Source: Candidatus Gastranaerophilales bacterium
GTDB taxonomy: Bacteria; Cyanobacteriota; Vampirovibrionia; Gastranaerophilales; Gastranaerophilaceae
Direction: 5' to 3'
Assembly (NCBI GenBank): GCA_905234915.1
Contig: CAJOJP010000005.1
Coordinates: 1 to 39,047, forward strand
Length of the DNA stretch: 39,047 nt
A program made the translations under genes and the position numbers. Below, in pieces: positions 24,726 through 35,322 of this stretch (its first letter is position 1; every line of letters begins with the position of its first letter). The notes under the pieces are model-generated. The model searched no databases. It saw only the letters and a list, made by a program, of their open reading frames with translations, and was not told the origin of the DNA.

Positions 24726-25760
24726 TTATTGTAAATAACTTTTAGGTATTCCGCCCTCCTCCATAACACGCCTTGAAAATTCCCAGCAGCCGTCTTGAAT
24801 ACCTAATTCACTTATTCTTTTTTTATAATGTGCATAAATATCATAATAATGTTTAGGTACTTTAGGATCGGGATGATTAAATTCAGGGAAAAATCTCTTA
24901 AAATTTACATCCACTTTTGCTCTTTTTATACCGAGAGAATGAATTAAATTAATCCATTCGTCAATAGCTTCAATACTGTCATTATACCCATCAACTATAA
25001 TATATTTTGCATCCATTGCATTTATTGCATTATCGCTTACTGCAATATATCGTTTTAAATTAGCAACCACATCATCAAATGCATCTATTCTTTTGATTTT
25101 TTTATATAACTCACGATTTCCGCAATCAATTGAAAAATCAAAATTTACATGTTTAACTTCTTTTAAAGCTCTTTCTATCCCTTTGCAATAATAAATACAG
25201 GAGGAATGAAAAGACATATCTCCTGCCCCATTATCTATAATAAGATTTATTATTTTATCCGTTTCATCAAGAACTGTTAAATCTCCTCCAATCATTTCAA
25301 CATGTACATCAGGAGATATCATTTTAAGCTTATATAATTGTTCTAAATGTTTATAAACTTCATAATATTTGCTTGGCTTCGGTTCTTTTTGTAAAAATTG
25401 ACCTTGAGCACCTGAAATACAGTAAACGCATCCGCAATTGCAATGATCCCAGTGATTTAGATATATATTATCTATTAATTTATGATTGCTCCATTTTTTC
25501 TTTTCTAAATCTACACATCCGATACAGTTGTGCGGAAGAATTCCCTTTTTGCAATTTTCAATTACGGATTTACGTTTTTTTGAAATTTTTTTCCAATCTA
25601 TATCTTCTCCGTGATAGTTTTCTACAAAAGTTACCCCCTGTTTATTTGAACAACATGTTCTAAAGGCAGTATGAATAAATGTAATACCGCCATGCAGGTG
25701 CCTGCAGCTTAAATATTCTTTATCATTTCTTTTAAATAAATTTTTTATTTGTTCAAACAT
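24726..25760 (-). CDS. Radical SAM protein 2 with N-terminal SPASM-like cysteine cluster
   Basis: Protein of 344 aa, paralogue of proteins at 180-1145 and 26789-27781. N-terminal cysteines C19, C36-C37, C79 and C82 follow the same YLSC...CC...CxxC pattern. The radical SAM motif is C107-NCG-C111-VY-C114, with an extra C109 inside it. GG in MIGGDLT replaces the GGGEP glycine motif. GGAG (in GGGAGAG) precedes the ATG. Upstream lies shared element D in the same orientation as copy A before radical SAM gene 1, so the two may share control. Substrate unknown. Confidence 0.85.
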   Translation of the reverse strand: MFEQIKNLFKRNDKEYLSCRHLHGGITFIHTAFRTCCSNKQGVTFVENYHGEDIDWKKISKKRKSVIENCKKGILPHNCIGCVDLEKKKWSNHKLIDNIYLNHWDHCNCGCVYCISGAQGQFLQKEPKPSKYYEVYKHLEQLYKLKMISPDVHVEMIGGDLTVLDETDKIINLIIDNGAGDMSFHSSCIYYCKGIERALKEVKHVNFDFSIDCGNRELYKKIKRIDAFDDVVANLKRYIAVSDNAINAMDAKYIIVDGYNDSIEAIDEWINLIHSLGIKRAKVDVNFKRFFPEFNHPDPKVPKHYYDIYAHYKKRISELGIQDGCWEFSRRVMEEGGIPKSYLQ

Positions 25761-25812
25761 TTTATTCTCTCCCTTTTATAATATAGCATGAAGATATATA
25801 AAAAGCAGTGTG

Positions 25813-25876
25813 CCGGTTCATAACATATCGGACGAAATATACATCAAAATATATTTTCAGATGTAAAAATGTACAT
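25813..25876 (-). promoter_or_regulatory. Upstream element copy D (shared element)
   Basis: Read on the minus strand it contains AAAATATATTTTGATGTATA and, downstream, ATATGTTATGAACCGG (25828-25813), identical to copy C. GATGTATATT begins 85 bp before the radical SAM gene 2 ATG. The segment 25840-25865 is itself near-palindromic: TACATC and GATGTA around AAAATATATTTT. Confidence 0.5.
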
Positions 25877-25992
25877 AATTATCTAAAAAAGTATTAAAAA
25901 AAATTAACAAAAGGAATATTTCAGTAAATTTTATCTTAAAAAATGTTTTTATATATATGTGGGTAGTAAAGTTTAATAATAGTGGGGTTTTT

Positions 25993-26694
25993 ATGACAGC
26001 AAGCAATAGTTATTTTATGGGAACGGACAAAACAACATCGATTTATCAAAATCCAAATTATTTTTCGGGAGTAAGTTCAACTTCTCTTGCATTAACATCA
26101 GGCGGACAAATTACAGCCGCAAGTCTTTTTGATGAAAAATTTTTAGAACGTAAGGATAATTACAATCAAACAAGAGATTCTTATAATACAGCTCGTGCAG
26201 GACGTGATGCCGCAATTAATACTAAAATTTCCAATATCGTTTCATATATCGAAAACGGTAAAGAAGGAAAAGCAATGGATGAATATGCTAAATTATTGGA
26301 GGAAATGTCAAATCAAAACAGATATGCTCAGTTAAAACACGGTGATGATGATACTCAGCTTAGAGCTGTTGCAAGACACTTAATTGAAACTAATGCTGAA
26401 GTTAATTTGGAAAAATTAATTAAAGATAATTGCGATACTTCATTTGAAAGAGGTTTTAAAGTAAGTTTTGAAGATAAAACTTATACTCAGGAAGATATGT
26501 TAAAAGAAATGTGCGATTTAGACGAAAAAAATAAATTGACGGATTTGAAACGTGGAGCAGGCAACGCTTGCAGAATAAGTACATGTGCCGCTACAGGTGC
26601 CGGTATAGGTTTCTTTATAGGCGGCGGCCCGCTGGGGGCTGTTATAGGCGGCGGTATAGGAGCTATTGTAGGCGGAATCGGCTGTGCCTTCTAA
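25993..26694 (+). CDS. Orphan protein with C-terminal glycine-zipper segment
   Basis: Protein of 233 aa, not recognised. ATG 25993 is chosen for the TGGGG site 6 nt before it; an upstream ATG at 25957 lacks one. A polar N-terminus (MTASNSYFMGTDKTTSIYQN) is followed by a helical, charged middle and a C-terminal hydrophobic stretch rich in GxxxG (GAGIGFFIGGGPLGAVIGGG, then IGAIVGGIGCAF). Such glycine zippers form membrane-inserted helical pairs. There is no signal peptide, so a cytosolic domain with a C-terminal membrane hairpin is likely. Divergent from radical SAM gene 2; monocistronic with a good terminator. Confidence 0.65.
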   Translation: MTASNSYFMGTDKTTSIYQNPNYFSGVSSTSLALTSGGQITAASLFDEKFLERKDNYNQTRDSYNTARAGRDAAINTKISNIVSYIENGKEGKAMDEYAKLLEEMSNQNRYAQLKHGDDDTQLRAVARHLIETNAEVNLEKLIKDNCDTSFERGFKVSFEDKTYTQEDMLKEMCDLDEKNKLTDLKRGAGNACRISTCAATGAGIGFFIGGGPLGAVIGGGIGAIVGGIGCAF

Positions 26695-26741
26695 CAAAAA
26701 ATTATTAAAAAAATTTAATTGACCAAAACTAAACCATTACG

Positions 26742-26764
26742 GGCGGCTTTGCCGCCTTTTTTAT
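26742..26764 (+). terminator. Rho-independent terminator
   Basis: GGCGGC (26742-26747), TTT loop, GCCGCC (26751-26756), followed by a run of T. Ends the glycine-zipper gene transcript. Confidence 0.9.
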
Positions 26765-26788
26765 TAAAAATATATTTACCTGAATTTT

Positions 26789-27781
26789 TTATGCTTTTTT
26801 CTTTGCTATTATTGCTTTTGCCTGATCGTTTGTTTGTATATTTAGTCCTGATTCGGCTGCAATTGAGTTAAAATGCTCATATAATTCAAAATAATATTCC
26901 GGAACATTAATTGATTTAGAGTACTTATACTTTACAAAATCTACATCCATTCTAATATTGTTAACTCCCAAATCTTTTACAAGATGCACAAATTTTGATA
27001 TTTTTTCTTTATTATCGTTAATCCCGTCAACTAAAATGTATTTTAAAGTAATATTATCGCGTGCAAAATCAGAGGCTGCAATATAAGTTTTTATGTTATT
27101 TATTACGCTGTTAAAACAATCAACCTGTTTTATTTGTTTAAAAGTTTCTTTATCGGCACTATCCAAAGAAATAACCAGAATACATTTATCTTCAATAAAT
27201 GCCTGTTTTATTGACTCGGAATATTTTATGCCGGAGGTTAAAATTTCTACTTTTGTGTCTAAATATTTTGCCAGTGTTGAAAACATAGTTTCAAATTCGG
27301 GAGATATCGTTATTTCTCCGCCTGACATATAAACTCTTGCTTTTTTGGAAAGTATTTGATTTCCAATCATTGAATTTATAACAGGCAATACTCTGTATTT
27401 AAATGAATTATTTATATATCCGAAAGAACAGTAAACGCATTTTGCATTACAGGACATATTATTTTGAATAAATACTTTATTTATAATATTAGGGAAATCA
27501 GAAACTTTAGATTTTGAATACATAGAAGGCAATTCAAAACAATTTTTGCATACCTCAAGGCAAGTTTTTTTATTTCTGAAAGAATTTATTTCTTTAATCC
27601 ATTCTTTACGTTTTTTATAAACGTAATCCCAATTAATATCACGTCCGTCATAATTTTCATAAAAAACCGGTCCGGGTACATTAGAGCAGCAGGCGCGTAT
27701 ATTATCATAAAAAAAATGAATGGAATGCTTTATATTGTAGCAGTCAAGATATTTTTCTTTTTTAAATAAGCTGTCAAACAT
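26789..27781 (-). CDS. Radical SAM protein 3 with N-terminal SPASM-like cysteine cluster
   Basis: Protein of 330 aa, third paralogue. N-terminal C14, C31-C32, C74, C78 and C81; radical SAM motif C111-NAK-C115-VY-C118; MSGGEITISPEF as the glycine motif. It follows the decarboxylase gene after 6 nt on the same strand, so the two are one transcription unit. A role with an amino acid or polyamine substrate would fit but is inference. AGG lies 7 nt before the ATG. The low number of Cys outside these sites supports their role as cluster ligands. Confidence 0.85.
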   Translation of the reverse strand: MFDSLFKKEKYLDCYNIKHSIHFFYDNIRACCSNVPGPVFYENYDGRDINWDYVYKKRKEWIKEINSFRNKKTCLEVCKNCFELPSMYSKSKVSDFPNIINKVFIQNNMSCNAKCVYCSFGYINNSFKYRVLPVINSMIGNQILSKKARVYMSGGEITISPEFETMFSTLAKYLDTKVEILTSGIKYSESIKQAFIEDKCILVISLDSADKETFKQIKQVDCFNSVINNIKTYIAASDFARDNITLKYILVDGINDNKEKISKFVHLVKDLGVNNIRMDVDFVKYKYSKSINVPEYYFELYEHFNSIAAESGLNIQTNDQAKAIIAKKKA

Positions 27782-27787
27782 AAAAAC

Positions 27788-29158
27788 CTATGCTAAAACT
27801 TTTATTTTCTTTCTTGTTTCCGCAAGATAATCAATATGTTCTTTTTTTATAACTTCTCCCGGGAGTAAAACAGGAATTCCCGGGGGATAGTCAGTAATTA
27901 ATTCCATTGAGACCCTTGCAAGTGCGTGTTGAATATCGACTTCTTTATAGGGTTTTCCCCATAGAGCGGCGGGAGTGTACCTCATTCTGGGTTCCAGTGT
28001 TGATAATATATCATACTTTGATTTTTCGGGAGTTAATTTAATATTATTATCACATATTGAAAACAATGCCTTTTCCAATTTATTGAGTTTTGATTCGCTA
28101 GTACCTATTCCTGTTAAATATAAGACGGATTTTTCATTTGAAAGTTCATCTTCAATTCCGTATTTATTAATCATAATATCAGAAAGCTCGCGGCCTGACA
28201 TATTGGTAACTTTAACCAATATTTTGGTAATATCATTATTAGTTGAATAAACCTCGAGATTTGGTATTGTTTTTAAAGAACGAATAATGCGGTTAAGTTT
28301 TTTTATATAATTTTGAATATATAATTGTCCTTTTTTTGAAGCAAGATAAGTAATTACGGCTTCAATATTTAATAACAAAGGGTAAGAAGGAGAGGTTGTA
28401 GTAAACAAATTTAGTGACTGCTGAACAAATTTAGGTTCAATATTTGATTCCCAGCCGAGATGTAAAAGTGCGGAAGGATTTAAAGCTCCTGCGGTTTTGT
28501 GGAGTGATTGAATTACGATATCAGCACCCTGTAAAAGAGAGGGAATACCTATTGCTTTATGAAAATTCCATAAAGCTCCGTGTGCTTCATCAACAATCAA
28601 AACAGCTCCGTATTTTTTGCACATTGCGGAAATACGGCTTATATCAAACATTACCCCCTCATAAGTAGGATTTGTAATTATAACCGCTTTAACTTCCTTG
28701 TTTTTATATAACAATTCTTCAAGATAATTAAGATTTAAAGAATCATAAATACCCCATTCGGGATTATAATCAGGCATCAGCCAGATAGGAATTGCCCCCG
28801 TAAGAACCAGACCGTTATATACCGATTTATGACAATTTCTTGCTATAATTACTTTATCATTTCTGTTTAGAACCGAATACATAGCGGCAATAATACCTGA
28901 GGTTGAACCGTTAGTCAAAAAGAAAGTTGATTTAGCTCCGTATATAGCGGCTGCATCCTCCTGAGCAGCTCTAATCATCCCCGATGGATTTGCAAGATTA
29001 TCAAATCCTTCTATTTCGGAATAATCACAGGAAAAAAACTTTGCCCCGATTAATTTATGTGATTTAGGAGCAGTAAAATCTCCCTGCGAATGCGAAGGAG
29101 TTGTATAAAGTATTCTTTTTTTCTTTTTATAATTTTCAATAAAATTTATAATTGACAT
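27788..29158 (-). CDS. Orn/Lys/Arg decarboxylase family protein
   Basis: Fold-type I PLP decarboxylase of 456 aa. It shows TPSHSQGDF near the N-terminus, FLTNGSTSGIIAAMYSVL, VDEAHGALWNFH (PLP-contacting Asp and His), and SLHKTAGALNPSALLH with the Schiff-base Lys. A C-terminal decarboxylase domain ends with YPPGIPVLLPGEVI. It resembles the shorter (Bacillus SpeA/cyanobacterial) type without a response-regulator-like wing domain. Substrate (Arg, Lys or Orn) cannot be told by eye. ATG 29158 is preferred over an upstream start at 29251, because the promoter at 29197-29168 lies between them and the family similarity starts after 29158. Confidence 0.88.
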   Translation of the reverse strand: MSIINFIENYKKKKRILYTTPSHSQGDFTAPKSHKLIGAKFFSCDYSEIEGFDNLANPSGMIRAAQEDAAAIYGAKSTFFLTNGSTSGIIAAMYSVLNRNDKVIIARNCHKSVYNGLVLTGAIPIWLMPDYNPEWGIYDSLNLNYLEELLYKNKEVKAVIITNPTYEGVMFDISRISAMCKKYGAVLIVDEAHGALWNFHKAIGIPSLLQGADIVIQSLHKTAGALNPSALLHLGWESNIEPKFVQQSLNLFTTTSPSYPLLLNIEAVITYLASKKGQLYIQNYIKKLNRIIRSLKTIPNLEVYSTNNDITKILVKVTNMSGRELSDIMINKYGIEDELSNEKSVLYLTGIGTSESKLNKLEKALFSICDNNIKLTPEKSKYDILSTLEPRMRYTPAALWGKPYKEVDIQHALARVSMELITDYPPGIPVLLPGEVIKKEHIDYLAETRKKIKVLA

Positions 29159-29167
29159 TCTTTTTTT

Positions 29168-29197
29168 ATTATAGAATGAATAAGCATAACTAATCAA
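29168..29197 (-). promoter_or_regulatory. Promoter of decarboxylase-radical SAM operon, near-leaderless
   Basis: On the minus strand: TTGATT (29197-29192), 18-bp spacer, TATAAT (29173-29168). The ATG at 29158 follows after 9 nt, leaving at most a few nt of leader and no ribosome-binding site apart from an A-rich run. Confidence 0.55.
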
Positions 29198-29206
29198 GAA
29201 TATTAA

Positions 29207-31240
<2,034 letters not shown>

Positions 31241-31258
31241 GAAGGGCAGAGTAAATAA

Positions 31259-31708
31259 ATGAAAAAAAATATAAGAGTAATTACTATTAACGGTATAAAC
31301 GGTATAATTATGGCAATATTTATCGTTTTCGGGCTTGTTTCGGGGTTTATTATAGCTCCTGCCTTTGTATGTATGAAACTTTGGAACAGTTTATTGTGTA
31401 ATTACGTTTCTGTTTCTCAAATGAATATTTATCAGGGGCTTTTATTATGGAGTATTATTGCTCTTATTGTTTACGCCCGGAATAATAAGCGCGCATTAAT
31501 CGGCTTCGGGGCTTATCAAAAACTTTCTAACGAGCAAATAAGAGATATTGTAAGAAAATCACAAATGTATAATCCTAATTTATTTCCTGATTTTGAAAGC
31601 CTGCAAAATAAAATAAAAGCAGAAATAAATAAATCCGCAAATTTTGAAAAAGAAACCAATGCTGATCAGGAGCAAGCTCCTGATAATAATAAAGAAATCG
31701 GGAGTTAA
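31259..31708 (+). CDS. Small membrane protein
   Basis: Protein of 149 aa, not recognised. Two transmembrane helices (about residues 12-35 and 58-78) with a short loop, then a charged C-terminal tail (about 90-149) rich in Lys, Glu, Asn and Asp, which probably faces the cytosol by the positive-inside rule (R/K after the second helix). It sits 18 nt after ligA and 2 nt before the SIMPL gene, so it is likely cotranscribed with the latter. Confidence 0.65.
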   Translation: MKKNIRVITINGINGIIMAIFIVFGLVSGFIIAPAFVCMKLWNSLLCNYVSVSQMNIYQGLLLWSIIALIVYARNNKRALIGFGAYQKLSNEQIRDIVRKSQMYNPNLFPDFESLQNKIKAEINKSANFEKETNADQEQAPDNNKEIGS

Positions 31709-31710
31709 TT

Positions 31711-32445
31711 ATGAAAAAAATCGTTTTATTTATATTATTATGTATTCCGCTGTTATCAATAAATCAAACGGCATGTGCCGAAATAAAAAAAGAAGCAGGT
31801 TATATCTCGCTTAATAATTCCATAGTAAAAGAAGTTGAACCAAATCTCGCAACAATAACTTTTGCTGTTGAAAATACAGCCTCGGAAGCTCAAAAAGCTT
31901 CGGCTGAAAATAATGAAATTTCCGATAAAATAATAAAAGCATTAAAATTAACGGCATCAGCGCAAACCGATACAATAAAAACTTCCGGATTTGCAGTTCG
32001 TCCGGTTTACGGAACAACTCCCGCCGGAAAAAGAGTAATAAAAAATTATACGGCTGTTAATTCCGTCCGTGTAGAAACAAAAGATGTAAAAAAAGTTGCT
32101 AAGTTTATAGATACGGCAATAGCAAACGGCGCAAACAGAACCGATAATTTAGTTTATTCTCTGCAAAACGAAAAAAAAATCTGCCGCGAATTATATCCTG
32201 TTTTGGCTAAAGAACTTACAGTCATGGCAAATGAACTTGCTCAAGCCTCGGGAACGGTTCTTGACGGTTTAAAACAGATGAATGTTTCTTGTAATACCGA
32301 TACCGTTTCAAACGGAAGATTTTTTGCGGCAAAAGCACTTGCTGCCGCAAACGATATGGCAGAAAATGCTTCTGTTGAAACTCCCGTTGAAGCAGGAAAA
32401 ATTAAAATCAGAGTCTATGTAAATGCAGATTATTACGTTAAATAG
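31711..32445 (+). CDS. SIMPL (DUF541) domain exported protein
   Basis: Protein of 244 aa with a signal peptide (MKKIVLFILLCIPLLSINQT, cleavage near ACA-E). The SIMPL/DUF541 pattern is present: EVEPNLATITFAVENTASEA, then IKTSGFAVRPVYG, YTAVNSVRVETKDVKKVAKF, and GANRTDNLVYSLQNEK. Proteins of this family are periplasmic or outer-membrane associated (for example E. coli YggE) with poorly defined roles in stress tolerance. GGGAG precedes the ATG. Confidence 0.85.
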   Translation: MKKIVLFILLCIPLLSINQTACAEIKKEAGYISLNNSIVKEVEPNLATITFAVENTASEAQKASAENNEISDKIIKALKLTASAQTDTIKTSGFAVRPVYGTTPAGKRVIKNYTAVNSVRVETKDVKKVAKFIDTAIANGANRTDNLVYSLQNEKKICRELYPVLAKELTVMANELAQASGTVLDGLKQMNVSCNTDTVSNGRFFAAKALAAANDMAENASVETPVEAGKIKIRVYVNADYYVK

Positions 32446-32454
32446 GCTGGTATT

Positions 32455-34185
32455 ATGTTAAAACCAAAACATTCCGTTGATAAAATGACCGGTTATCCTG
32501 TTCCGATGTATGAAAAACCTTGGGATATAAAGATAGACAGCAATGAAAATAACTATGGGGCTTCACCTAAAGTAAAAGAAGCTCTTAGAAATTGCGATAT
32601 AAATAATATCAGTTTTTATCCTTTTTACGGTGAATTATCTCAAAAAATTGCGCAATACCGGAATTGTTCAATAAATAACATAAAAGTTACAAACGGAGCT
32701 GATGAAGCAATTCAAGGGATTATTCAAACTTATCTTGAAACCGGTGAAGCTCTTTTAACTCTTGATATTTCGTTTGATATGCCTGTTATATATTCACAGA
32801 TACAAAACGGACAAATCATAAAAGTACCGTTTGAAGAAAAATGGAAATTCCCTGTTGATAATTTTTTAAAACATTTGAAAAACGATAAAATTAAAATAGT
32901 TTATATAGCTTCACCCAATAATCCGACCGGAAATATAATTGAAGAAAAGGATTTACAAAAAATAATTGAAAATGCGAAAGGTAAAGCAGTTATTATTGAT
33001 GAAACTTATGCCAACTATGCAGGTATTACTTATCAAAAATATTTGGCGGAATATAATAATATATTTATAGTCCGTTCTTTTTCAAAAGATTTTGCGCTTG
33101 CAGGGTTAAGGCTCGGATATATAATAAGCAGTGAAGAAAATATTAACAATTTAAAAAAAGTTATAAGCCCTTTCAGCGTAAATGCACTTGCTATAAAAGC
33201 AGGTATTGCAGCACTTAGCGACATAGAATATTTTGAAAAAATAAAGTCCGAAATTGAAAAAACAAAAAATGAATTAAAAGAGTTTTTTAGAAGCTTTAAT
33301 TTTAACGTATATGACTCTTATGCAAATTTTTTATTGGTTGATTGCGGAAAAAAAGCGGAATTTGTACATTATAAACTCAAAAAAGCAAATATCTCGGTAA
33401 AACTCTTTAAAAAAGGAAGCTTATTAGAAGGACATTTAAGAATAACTATCCCTACGAAAGAAGGTTTTGAAAAAATAAAAAATGCACTGAAAATAAAACC
33501 TTCACTTGTTTTTGATATGGATGGCGTCCTTATAAATGCAAAGTCTTACAGAGAATCAATCCGTAAAACATTTGAATTTTATACCGGAAAAACCGTAACA
33601 CACGAAGAAATTCAAACCGTAAAGAACGGCGGCGGAATGAATAATGATTGGGATTTAACTCAATATTTGCTAAAAAAAGCAGGATTTAATATTCCTTATG
33701 ATGAAATTGTTCAAACCTTCCAAAAAATATATTGGAATAACGGCTCGGGTTTAATTAATATTGAAACTCCTTTATTTGAAAGGGAATTATTTGAAGAACT
33801 TTCAAAGAATTATAATTTGGCAATATTTACAGGGCGCGTAAGGCAGGAAGCAATGTTTGCAATAAATAAATTTAATATTCAAGATTTATTTTTTCCTGTT
33901 ATAACAACCGATGATATACCTGAAGGAATGGGAAAACCAAACCCTATAGGGCTTAATATTGTAAAAGATATGATTATATCGGATAAATTTTATTATTTTG
34001 GCGATACAACCGATGATATTTTATGTGCAAAATCAGCGAAATATATTGCAATAGGTGTTCTGCCGCCGCAGGATAAATCTGAAAATTTAATAAAATTAAT
34101 GAAAAATAAAGGTGCACAAGAAGTAACAACTTCCGTAAGCAATATTAAATCGTTATTGGAGAAAAATTATGAGACAGTGCAGTAA
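32455..34185 (+). CDS. Histidinol-phosphate aminotransferase fused to HAD phosphatase
   Basis: Bifunctional protein of 576 aa. Residues about 1-345 are a HisC-type PLP aminotransferase: KIDSNENNYGASPKV, ASPNNPTGN, VIIDETYANYAG, and SFSKDFALAGLRLGY with K211 as Schiff-base lysine. Residues about 350-576 are a HAD phosphatase (FDMDGVLINA with D354 and D356; IFTGR; GKPNPIGL; FGDTTDDILCA). It overlaps hisB by 17 nt. HAD and HisC act in consecutive histidine steps, the aminotransferase producing histidinol phosphate and the phosphatase removing phosphate. The HAD is thus the probable missing histidinol phosphatase; it is not the DDDD-type HisB-N domain. Confidence 0.85.
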   Translation: MLKPKHSVDKMTGYPVPMYEKPWDIKIDSNENNYGASPKVKEALRNCDINNISFYPFYGELSQKIAQYRNCSINNIKVTNGADEAIQGIIQTYLETGEALLTLDISFDMPVIYSQIQNGQIIKVPFEEKWKFPVDNFLKHLKNDKIKIVYIASPNNPTGNIIEEKDLQKIIENAKGKAVIIDETYANYAGITYQKYLAEYNNIFIVRSFSKDFALAGLRLGYIISSEENINNLKKVISPFSVNALAIKAGIAALSDIEYFEKIKSEIEKTKNELKEFFRSFNFNVYDSYANFLLVDCGKKAEFVHYKLKKANISVKLFKKGSLLEGHLRITIPTKEGFEKIKNALKIKPSLVFDMDGVLINAKSYRESIRKTFEFYTGKTVTHEEIQTVKNGGGMNNDWDLTQYLLKKAGFNIPYDEIVQTFQKIYWNNGSGLINIETPLFERELFEELSKNYNLAIFTGRVRQEAMFAINKFNIQDLFFPVITTDDIPEGMGKPNPIGLNIVKDMIISDKFYYFGDTTDDILCAKSAKYIAIGVLPPQDKSENLIKLMKNKGAQEVTTSVSNIKSLLEKNYETVQ

Positions 34186-34753
34186 AGTTCGTAAAACGGC
34201 AGAAACAGAAGTTTGCGTAAATCTTAATCTGGATGGAAAAGGAATTCATAAAATAAATACAGGTATAAAATTTTTTAATCACATGCTTGAGCAATTGGCT
34301 TATCACGCTTCATTTGACCTCGAAATTAATGTTGTATCAAAAGATAACGATAATCATCATATAGTCGAGGATGTTGCTCTTACGCTTGGAAGTGCAATGA
34401 AAGAGGCTCTGGGCGATAAAAAAGGAATTCAAAGATACGGAGAAAAAATTCTGCCTATGGATGAAGCCCTTGTTTTAAGTGTTGTTGATATATCAGGCAG
34501 AGTGTTTTCTAAAGTAACAACAGAAATAAAAGATGAAAAAACTTCTGATTTTGAAACCGTAATACTTCCTCACTTTTTTTCAAGTCTGGCGCAGAATGCA
34601 CAAATTACAATTCATATAAGAATGCTGGACGGATATGATACACACCACATAATCGAAGCTGTTTTTAAATCATTTGCACACGCGCTAAAAAAAGCTGTTT
34701 GTGTTGATGAACAAAATTTAGGAAAAATTCCTTCTACAAAAGGTATGCTTTAA
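34169..34753 (+). CDS. hisB: Imidazoleglycerol-phosphate dehydratase
   Basis: Monofunctional HisB of 194 aa for histidine synthesis. The Mn-binding repeats are NHHIVEDVALTLG and DTHHIIEAVFKSF, with FFNHMLEQLAYH, PMDEALVLSVVDISGR and the C-terminal PSTKGML. It has no fused phosphatase domain, consistent with the HAD domain on the upstream protein. GGAG precedes the ATG inside the previous gene. Confidence 0.95.
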   Translation: MRQCSKVRKTAETEVCVNLNLDGKGIHKINTGIKFFNHMLEQLAYHASFDLEINVVSKDNDNHHIVEDVALTLGSAMKEALGDKKGIQRYGEKILPMDEALVLSVVDISGRVFSKVTTEIKDEKTSDFETVILPHFFSSLAQNAQITIHIRMLDGYDTHHIIEAVFKSFAHALKKAVCVDEQNLGKIPSTKGML

Positions 34754-34804
34754 ATTTTCGGTATTTTTCAGGTGTAAAAATCTATATAATTCTCAAAATT
34801 TATT

Positions 34805-35308
34805 TTATTTTTCCTCAATATAAGTCGGAGCAGTTTTAGGGCTTTTTCCTTTTATAACATTATGATAATATGCATAAGTCATCGGCTTATTATTATTCAA
34901 AATATCACCGTTTTTTACATCTGCAATAAATACTGTATGAGTGGAAGTTTCAACTTTTGTTTTAACCTCGCATATTAAATATCCGCAGGCATCTTTTATA
35001 ACAGGCAAATTATCAACGATTTCATAAGGTATGACAGAATATTTATCAAAATCACGTCCGCTTCTAAAACCAAAAGTTCCGATTGATAAAGGATTTGACT
35101 CCTCTGACAAAATGGAAACAGAAAATTTTCCATTTTTTTCTATAACAGAATGAGTATAGTTATTATGATTTACGCTCAACGCTATTGTAGCAGGTTCTGA
35201 TGTTATCTGCATAATACTATTAACCGTACAACCCGTAAACTTATTATCATCTTTTACTGATACAATATAAACACCGTAAGATAAATTTCTAAAAACCTGA
35301 TTATTCAT
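34805..35308 (-). CDS. Flavin reductase-like FMN-binding protein
   Basis: Protein of 167 aa with the split-barrel FMN-binding fold of the flavin reductase family: LSYGVYIVSVKDDNKFTGCT, VNSIMQITSEPATIALSVN, and KNGKFSVSILSE. Possible partner of rubredoxin or another redox protein; none is adjacent. A perfect AGGAGG site precedes the ATG, the best in the window. It follows the toroid gene by 14 nt on the same strand. Confidence 0.85.
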   Translation of the reverse strand: MNNQVFRNLSYGVYIVSVKDDNKFTGCTVNSIMQITSEPATIALSVNHNNYTHSVIEKNGKFSVSILSEESNPLSIGTFGFRSGRDFDKYSVIPYEIVDNLPVIKDACGYLICEVKTKVETSTHTVFIADVKNGDILNNNKPMTYAYYHNVIKGKSPKTAPTYIEEK

Positions 35309-35322
35309 TATAAACCTCCTAA

